The notes under the pieces are model-generated. The model ran no database searches. It was given only the letters and a program-made list of their open reading frames with translations, and was not told where the DNA came from. A stretch of DNA of 64,000 nt from Sclerurus mexicanus (lineage: Eukaryota > Chordata > Aves > Passeriformes > Furnariidae), in contig VWZF01006088.1 in assembly GCA_013396755.1 (NCBI GenBank), forward strand, positions 1-64,000, read 5' to 3'. Below are positions 52,101-61,100 of this stretch, piece after piece. Position 1 is the stretch's first letter, and every line of letters begins with the position of its first letter. The position numbers were made by a program, and so were the translations under genes.

Positions 52101-55100
52101 TTCCACTTCCCATCAGGCTGACATGGAGTGTGTGTCATGCAAACAGCTCTGCTGAAATCTCTTCCAGGAAACTCAAAACTGCCATTCAGGATTCAGCTGG
52201 CTGCTCCTTCCCCTGCTCACATCTACCAGGAGGAGCAGAAGGATCCAGCCTGGTGCAGTTCCCATATATGCTTTGACTCCTCTTTAGGCTAGTGGAGTAA
52301 AACATTACTAATAGTGAGGAAAGAAGAGCACGGAGCTGCAGTGGGAAAAAGACATTTTTATCTGCATATTCTATAGCTTTGGGTTGCTGTATAAACCAGG
52401 CAGCATTCTGGGCTTGACCACACAAACTCTGCTGACCTTATCGAGCTACAGGCATGAGAAACTCTGAGATAAGAAAAGAGAACAAAGTCACCAATCTGGC
52501 AGAAACCCTCAGCTGTGTTTCCCATCCTGCCTGCACTGTACTGCACGTACTTCACACACACACACAGGTAGTTGCCATTTGACCTGTGATGCAATTTCTT
52601 GTATAAAGGGAGAAGAGGGTGAGTATTTCCTTTTCTGTACCATGTGGTTCTCCCTGAGGGCTCACTGAAGCAGTATTTCAGAGAACTAAAAGAATACACT
52701 CCAGATGGATAGGACTCTTTTTTTCCCCATTGGAAATAAAAGCCATGATCCAAGCCAGCTGTCCCTGTCCTTTGTCCATCTTATCAAAGCACCTCAGGCC
52801 CAAGCCATAACACGCAGTTGAAAATAAACAAAGTTCTCCAGCTGACTGATAGAGCCCAACAAGGGGTAGAGAACCCCATGGGATGCCGCGATGGCTGAGC
52901 TCAGGCTTGGAATGAGGATGCAGGACACCTCCATGCAGTCACGACTCATTTCAGTCCAATTTCCACAAGACAACATGCTGCTCCATGAATCACTATCTCC
53001 AAAGTCTCCCTCCCACCCTACATCCTTAAGCAAAAGGAAAATAAAGCCTAAGGTTTGCATCTTCCGTGTCAGATTCAATGAAAAACAAGAGGAAGGAGGG
53101 AATCCACCCATCCCCCCCGACTTACTTGCACAGTAGTACGAATCCTTATTGAAAGGCTTCATACAGTGGTAACAAGTTGCTTGGGCTACAACAGAGGTTG
53201 CAGTGAAGAGATGTCCATTTAACAGCTTCTTATCTTTTTCCTTCTCCTTGGAATCTTTCTCCTTCTCTTTAGTCTTCTCTTTATCTTTCTCTTTTTCCTG
53301 CCGAGAGAAAATGACCAAATGCTTCGTCACTTTGCAGAGGTCTATTCTCCAGTTACAAATTCCTCAGTGTTTGCCTTTGGCACTGTGACAATATCGATCA
53401 GTGCACACCTTAACAATGGTCATGTGTCTGCACAGCTCTCTGTTAACAAAGCCATCTTACAGCCCCCATGGATGTGGATTTACATACTGTTGACTCACAG
53501 ATGTCTCACCAGCAGACATGAAACCCAGACTGTTCTGAAGGCAGCTATTTTCTTCCACCTTTGTTTTATATTTGCTTCATTTAAGGACTTTACCTCTCTT
53601 CTTCTGGGCTCTCATCAGCCTCTTCAGTGCTTTCAATGAATTGTGTTAAATACAAACACCACATGCAGTGTGTATCAAACTTTCGGCACAGTTAATTTTT
53701 TGAGGCCAACCCGTAAGGCTTAAGATTTGGGACTGCATTTTTAATGGAGAACACAAGCTCTTCCTCAGCGCCCGTACAGCCTCACTGCCGGATTATTTCC
53801 ACCTTCATTTTCCTTCCAGCCAGCAACTTTTTCAATAGTTACATTCAACCCCAAGTAACCATGTGAAGCTTTTTGTGAAAATGGATCTTCTACAAACTCT
53901 CGACACACAGCACCACAGAAAGGCTGAGGAACAACAGCAATGCCATAAAAACTCCTCTCAACTTCCACAAGCCACAATTCAACCTCTGGGATACTTAGCT
54001 TTGGAAAGATGACAAGCACAGCCAGCTTCTCCGACTTTTAGCAGAGTTTTTGCTTACTTTTCCATTGCTACCTTAGATAGAAAATACTAAATACTGAAAA
54101 TTTGAAACATTTTTCCCTGCAGCCTTTCATGGATTTGGAATTCTTCCAAACAATTTTTTAAAGGAAACTCCACAGAAAAACTCCAGATTTGAATTCTAGA
54201 AACATCTTGTCTTTCTATGTACCAACCCATAACATGTTTACCATACGATTCAGCTCCAGGTCTGCACTTTAACTGTTACTGCAGATTTCCTGGCATCTGA
54301 AAGAGAAGCTTAACCAGAAGTTGGTAAAGGTTTCTGTAAGCTTATCTTTGCATTCTATTATTTATATGCCATGTGTCCTTTGCCTAATAATGCCACAGGC
54401 TGAATATCAGAAAGCTGCAGAGCAGCCCATGTGAGCAACTCCCATGAAGTGGTTAAAAGGGGTATCGAGCTCTGCAGTCACCAGCAGGCAAACTGTTGAG
54501 CTCCTGATGACACACTCAAATAATGAGTAACTCAGCCTAAGGACTCTCCTCTTCCAACACTTCCCAGGCAAAATGCCCAGTGTCGGAGTCTCTCCCTGCA
54601 AAGTGTCATAAACAAAAAGTCTATTTACTGGCCCCAAATGCTATTTTGTTCTGCAAATAAGCAGAACTAGGAGCATTACCATATGGAATAATCCTGTCTG
54701 AAGCAGAAAACCTGCCAGGGAGAGTCTGTGTTGCATCACATCTCCCCCTCCTCTGAGCTTGGCTCACCACTCCCCAGAAACCTCTGCAGCCACATTCCCC
54801 ATCGGCTGACCTGCCCCCCTTTAACCATGTCCAGCCTGGCAGGATTCAAGAATTAAAAAACTCTGCAGTTTAGACCTTGGCTGATGGTACCAAGCTGATG
54901 CCTGGAGTTTTGCTCTATTGCCAAGTCTTGTGAAGCTCCAGGAGAAAAGATCACTCTAAGCTCAAGGCAAATCTTGTGACTCTCATGATGAAAGGAGATT
55001 TCCCATCCTATACTTTAAACCTACTTGATGTCTACTGCAAAGTGTAGTAATTTTAAAGTCTGGAACAAACCCCTGTCTTCATAAAAATCAGTGTAAAAAC

Positions 55101-58100
55101 ATTTTAATGAAAGCTGAACAACCCTAGGAACAACAGGAAATGGGTGCACTACTTTCAGGGAGGAAACAGCGAACTTCACGCACGGGCTGCCAGCCACTCC
55201 ACTGAAGGACAAGGTCTCAAAATGAGATTTTTTTTCCTGTGAAAGGACTGTAAAAACAAGACCATTTTCCTGCGTGCCATTGGAGCTGCCACCAAGAAAG
55301 ATTTGGAGCCCAGCTTTGCGGCTGAACTGGCACACACAACAGGTACCGCTGGAACAGATCTGCAGCAGCCCATCCCTCCCCCAAAGAACCATGAAGCTCT
55401 TACCTCCCAATGCTTAAGTCCTACCAGCTTCACTGTTATCTGAGGTACTTCTGCAAATCTATTCCATTTTATGGACATCCTTGCCCTGGGGGGGCAGGAG
55501 CACTGCTCCCCACCAGCACTAGCCCATGCTGGGGGCCGGGAGCTGCAGCACGGCTGGCCAGGGGGATTGCAGGCACAGAGGAGTTGAGCAAAAGGGGGAG
55601 GGCGGGACGACTGCTGCTAACTTCCTTGAAGATGATTTTAGCTACTTTGCTGTTGCTTTCATCTTGCTCTACCCTAACTTCCACTGCTAAAAAAAAATAT
55701 ACAGGCGAAAGCACTGTGATTAATCTTTCAGAAGTCACAAATCACTAGGAGACCACCCATTTAAAAAGTAGAGGGTAGTAAATCAAACATTCTGTGACGT
55801 TTGGGATAGAGAAAATGTGAATTTTAACATACCTCAGTGTTGCTATGTAGTACTTCAGCAAACAAAATGCTGCAGAGGATGCCCAGACAGAAAGGTTTTT
55901 GTGTGTTTGCGCTCCTCCTGCTCTGCACGTCAGGAATATTCCCTGTCTCCTAATCCTTTCAAACACTTACAGCTCCTACTATAAGCACTGAAACGCTGTT
56001 GGTGGCACAGCACTGCCTTATTACTGCGCAAGGCAAGGAAAAAGAGAAATTACTCATGCTAATTGTCGTCATTTCTCAGAAACTTTCTACCAGAATGAAA
56101 AAAAATAGCTGGGTTTTTTTTTCCCCCCAAATTGACAGAGATAGAGCATGTTCAGAAAGGTGAATCAAGGCGTGTTGCTAGTAGAAAGAGATTCACTGGT
56201 AATCTCCGAATAACACCAAGTACATGCCAGACATGGGCAAATTCACACAAACTTCCATCAGCATCCCCTGCAGTTAATACTCCAAACACCCCTTTCAGTT
56301 TTTTTTATGTAACTGTTCCCACCATTTTCCAAAAGAGTGTTGCCATTAGTAGGCTCAGGTGTGCTTTATTTTACAGTTCATCCTAGAAAACAGGGTATTT
56401 CTGAAGGTTTGGAGATAAATAAAACCTAGCTGGAAAGAAGTTGAAACCTCCCTCCCTCCTGGCAGCCCAGACAGCAGCAGAAACCAACTTCCTGTCCAAC
56501 TTCCTCTTTCAAGGTTTGTTGTTTTAGTTTTTAACGCTTACAGGTCTTCCTCAGCTATAATGCTTCTGAGAAATCAATGGTCCAAAAAATTTTGGGGTCA
56601 AATTATTTAAATGTATAGCTGGAGCCCTAAAATGTATGTAAAGCACATATTCCATCATAAGCAGAGAAGAAACTGTAATTTGAATTATATTCTGGCTTTT
56701 TAATTAGTAAAAATATCACAACTGATAAGAGGTGCAATTAGCATAATGAAATTAGTGAAATCAGCCTGAATTTACTGCACAAAAGCAATTCTATTGTATT
56801 TTCTTATATATCCCACCTCACCAGATCTCTTATCTCTCCCTCTCTCCAGTTCTTGCTGTAGTGATTATACATTCAAAGTGCAAGGACCAGTTAATGAATT
56901 TCCAGTCTCACTCAAAGCCTGTGCAAAATGCTCCTGAACTTCTCACTGGTGTTTGCACAGAGGTTTCTATGTAAACAGATTTTTTTTTTTTGACATTGTA
57001 CTTTGCAGCAGGGAACAGCACTGTCTTAAAGCTGCTCAGCCCCTGGCACTCATGGCTTTGTGTCTTTAAAGGCAGATCCATGGAGAGGAACAGTGTTTAA
57101 TTACACCTCTCAGGGGCCTTCCAACAGTATTGACCAATAGTAGCTACACATCACATAATGATACAATACACAATGCCCACTGCAAGGTAAGGTGCTCTGA
57201 GCTTCTCTCAGACAGATAAACAGAGGTGAGATTCAAGTAAAAAATACCTAATCAAGCAAAAAAACCCCCAAACATATATTAACCCTCAGGGGACAGTCTA
57301 AGGCAACAACTGCCCATTTGTGTGAAGTATTTGGCATTAATGGAATTATTTCTGTAACCAGTACTGTTCCCAGGAAATTCAGCTGTGCTGAGCAGCGCTT
57401 AGCTTTCAGCAAATTAAATCCCAGGGTTTCAAGAATGGAAAAAAGGTGAAAATACAAATATTTGCCATCACTAAAGGTCACTATTTGAGCAACATCTCCT
57501 GCAGTGCATGGAAACTTTGTGGCAAAAGTAAAAATAAACTGAAAACACACTACAGCCTTTGGCAGCCAGTCCTTTCTAACAGCTCCTGTCCTCATTTTAT
57601 TAAAAACCTCTCGGGTTCTGTAAAAATTAGACTCATCAATCACCACGAAGCCATAACTCATGCCAGAGCACAATCTACTCTCTATAATAAATGGATGTTC
57701 ATTCTGTGGGGAAAACAGTAAAAATGAAGAATCATAGAACCACTGAATCTTCGAGGCTGGAAAAGACCTTCAATATCATCCAGTCCAACTGCCAGCCCAG
57801 CACTGCCACTGTAATGCCTAAACCACATCACTCAGTGCCAGACCCAGATGCCTCTTAAACACTTCCAGGGATGGTGACTCCACCACCTCCCTGGGCAACC
57901 TATTCCAATGCCTGACCATCCTAACAGTGAAAAAAATTTGTAATGTCTAATCTGAATTTTCTGTCTCAGCTCAAAGCCATTTTCTCTCATCCTCTCACTG
58001 CAGGTACAGTGCACTCAATCCCCACATCCAGTTCATCAATAAAGATGTTAAACAAGACCAGCCCCAAAGCTGAGCCCAGCAGCAACCAGTCAACAACTGA

Positions 58101-61100
58101 GCTCCCAGAGTGTGTTCTAAGGCTCAGTTTTGGAGTGCTAAGATTTCCTATGTAGCGAGTCCCTATTACAACACAGACAATCCTCTCCTCACAAAAGGAA
58201 GAAATGAAGTAAAGAAAAGAAAGTTGGGCAAAGACTTAAAGACAGAACACAGAGCTGAAATACAGAACTCATCTCTGCCCATGGGCATTTCAAGGCTGTA
58301 TAAATCACAAGAAGCACTTACTTTGCTCTTCTTGCTGCTGGACATTTTATTCCTGAGGTAGCTGAAGGTGCGACTGACTTTTGTTACACCTTTCCCAGCA
58401 GGGACACTGCTGCTCTCTTCAGATATGCTAAAATGAAAAAAGAAAAAGGTTGCTTTTATTTTGTTTCCTTTCCAAAGAATCTATTAAATGGGATTTTTTT
58501 TTTTTAAAGGAAAAATGCATTTATTAGCCAATAGGGTCAAGGTCTACTTTAGGGTGTTACACTAGAGAAGGAAAAGTGAAGACAAAATGCCAATCCAGTT
58601 GCTTTGAGATAAATTTCAAGGAATTCTCATATCTGTTTTTAAGCAGGCCATGCCATAGCACCCTCTGCTGCTCCCTGGGTCAAACAACCAGGAACCATTA
58701 ATACTTTAAAAAAGCAATCTCCTTCCAGAGAAAGGCATCTAATGAACTCTGAAAAGGCAGTGAGTGCTTTTAACAGAAACCACACTGCCTATAAAGCCTC
58801 CTGTGAGAAACGGGAATACCAATACTGAGTAACGAACAACAATGGTTACGTGTATTAATTTAGGCATTTTTAGGATACCAGATATTTTTTACCAGTCTTT
58901 ACATGCACAAGCTTATGACTTCTTCAGCTGCGGTGGAAGAATAAAGAAACTATTCTTGCAATAAAAGACGCAAGTCTGTCAATAGGAAGTACAACACAAA
59001 CCAAAAGCAGAACAACAGAAATACAAATTAAATCAAGGAGGAGAAAATAGCAGCAAGTAGAGGGGAAGAGCCTCCCAGTCATGAAATAAAGCTGAATCCA
59101 TCAGTGCCACAGAGACCCAACTCCCTTGGTGCCACAAACACCCTTCCTCTGGGGAAGCACTTTTAAAGCCACCAGGAAGATTATCTCCTCTGAAAACTTG
59201 CAGGGATGAAAAGCAACATACAAACCAACGATTGCTTTGGCCTTTGTTACAGAGATATAGACAGAATTAGCCACTGGGGGGAAGAACTACTTTTAGTGTT
59301 AAATGTAACTCGGGGTAAACTGATATTGTGCAACAATAGATAATCTGAAGTTATTGCTATGAATAAACACAAAGCCTTGTTAGAGACCTAGAACAGACTT
59401 TCAGATTCTATGACCTAAAATATTCTTCAGCATTAAGATATACGAGACTGATTTTCACAAATCTGACAACTTTTGGTATCAGCTGGAGTGCCCTGGTGCC
59501 AGGAAGGCTTTGGGGTGTCCAAAGCAGAGAGCCCCATCAGAAGAGAGGTGGTACCCCCGGAACACTGTACCTCTGAACCGAGGAACCCGTGGAGCCGCCG
59601 AACGACTGCGTACCTGGAAAAGATTGGGGCGGGGGGGGACACACACACACGTTAGACTGCAGTCTTAGCCCACTGATTTCAAAAACCAGAATTTTCATAT
59701 TTGGATGGTTCAAGAGGAAAGGGAAATGCTTTCCAGAAGTGTTTAGAACAGATTTCATGTGCTCAGGATAAAACCTGTTCCCTGTATCCTTAGCTGCTCT
59801 CAAATTAGATGCTGAGGTGAAAGCCTGCTTAGTATTTTTATCACTCTTCAGCTATTAAGCAAAAGCTGTGCAACTGTTAAATCTGCTGGTAAATCAGAGT
59901 GTCTGAATTAGAACTGCCAATTCAATGACAATAGGTATAAATGAGAATCATTCTGCCACAATGCTTTTATTTATACACCACTAGAAAGAATCCATTGTAT
60001 AACACATCCGGGTTTCATGCATAAAACTTTTCTGCTTGATAAAATTATAGTTCATTTTCCCATCAAAATCCTGAAGTGCTTCATAAAGAGTAAAGGAAAC
60101 AAGGGAAGCCTTATTCTGTTTTTCACAAAACATTACCAGCCTGGGGCTTCATCACAAAACACTGCTTGAGGAAAGGCTGAATTTCAACATGAAGCTGAAG
60201 CCCTGCCAGTGGCACCAACTTTCTTTATACCACAAGAAACCTGCTTGCAGAACGCATTTGGAGCAGATCTGGGAGCTGACACCATTCACCAGATCCACCA
60301 AAGAACACAGGCTTCTGCACAGACATTGCAAGAAAAGCAGTATTTTGGTTCAAATTCCATTATCGCATTAAAGCTAAGGGTAAATGCAAAAGAGCTACTT
60401 GCCACCAGAGGCAAAGATGGTCCTTTATTCAAAAGCAGTAAGGGCATTAGGAAAAACTGTGCATACAATTTTATGCCTTAAATATGAATTTTTCTAACCC
60501 TTCAAGTGCCAACACAGACTGGGACAGAAATATCACTTCTTCATATTGAGAAACTAAAATACAGACACACCCTGCTGCCCAATCCCTGCCTGGAGATCTG
60601 TGTTAGTATTGCCCTTGCAAAATTTTTCAGCTCATTAATGATCTATCCCAAATACATCAAAGTTAGTAATACTGTAACATATATAAAATGAAGTTTGCTA
60701 TTCAGTTTTCAATGATATTATATTTTTATATAATATCCAGCATCTAAGTGCCTAATCAGATCACACAAGTAACTTATGGACTACCAAATCCCTGGCTAAA
60801 GCTCCATTGATTCTGGTTCACATTTCAGTTCTAACTTGCTTTTAACCTAAGCTTCCTTAGTATTTCCTTTTTTTTTAAATCAATTCATCAATTTGACTGG
60901 ATTTAAGTCTATCACAAACCTTTTTGTTTCTTTGAAGTTAACATAAGAAACACGAAGAAATGCTGAACAAAGAGCTGTAATAATTTGATATTTGTAACTG
61001 GTTTTCAGCACCTTGAGAAAGTATGCTGCATGGGAACTTCAATTATGTATCATTCATCTTTTATTGCACTAGTGTTTTATCACAAAAATAGGAAATTTTT

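Larger units (their letters stand above)
53298..58321 (-). other. AKAP13: AKAP13 intron containing the internal promoter candidate and a CR1
   Basis: 5 kb, phase 0, the largest intron seen. It holds the candidate first exon (55404-55478), the GC-rich region upstream of it, the paired ETS-type sites and the CR1 at 57729-58083. A minus-strand open frame of 141 codons at 57248-57673 has no recognisable features. Confidence 0.8.

Noticed and set aside
55176..55403. Continuation of the candidate first-exon frame (VRASWFF...)
   Set aside because: Beyond the GTAAGA donor. The sequence becomes non-conserved-looking, and splicing to the C1 exon is the better explanation.
57248..57673. Minus-strand 141-codon frame in the large AKAP13 intron
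   Set aside because: No family recognised, no splice signals joining it in phase to AKAP13. Kept only as intron.
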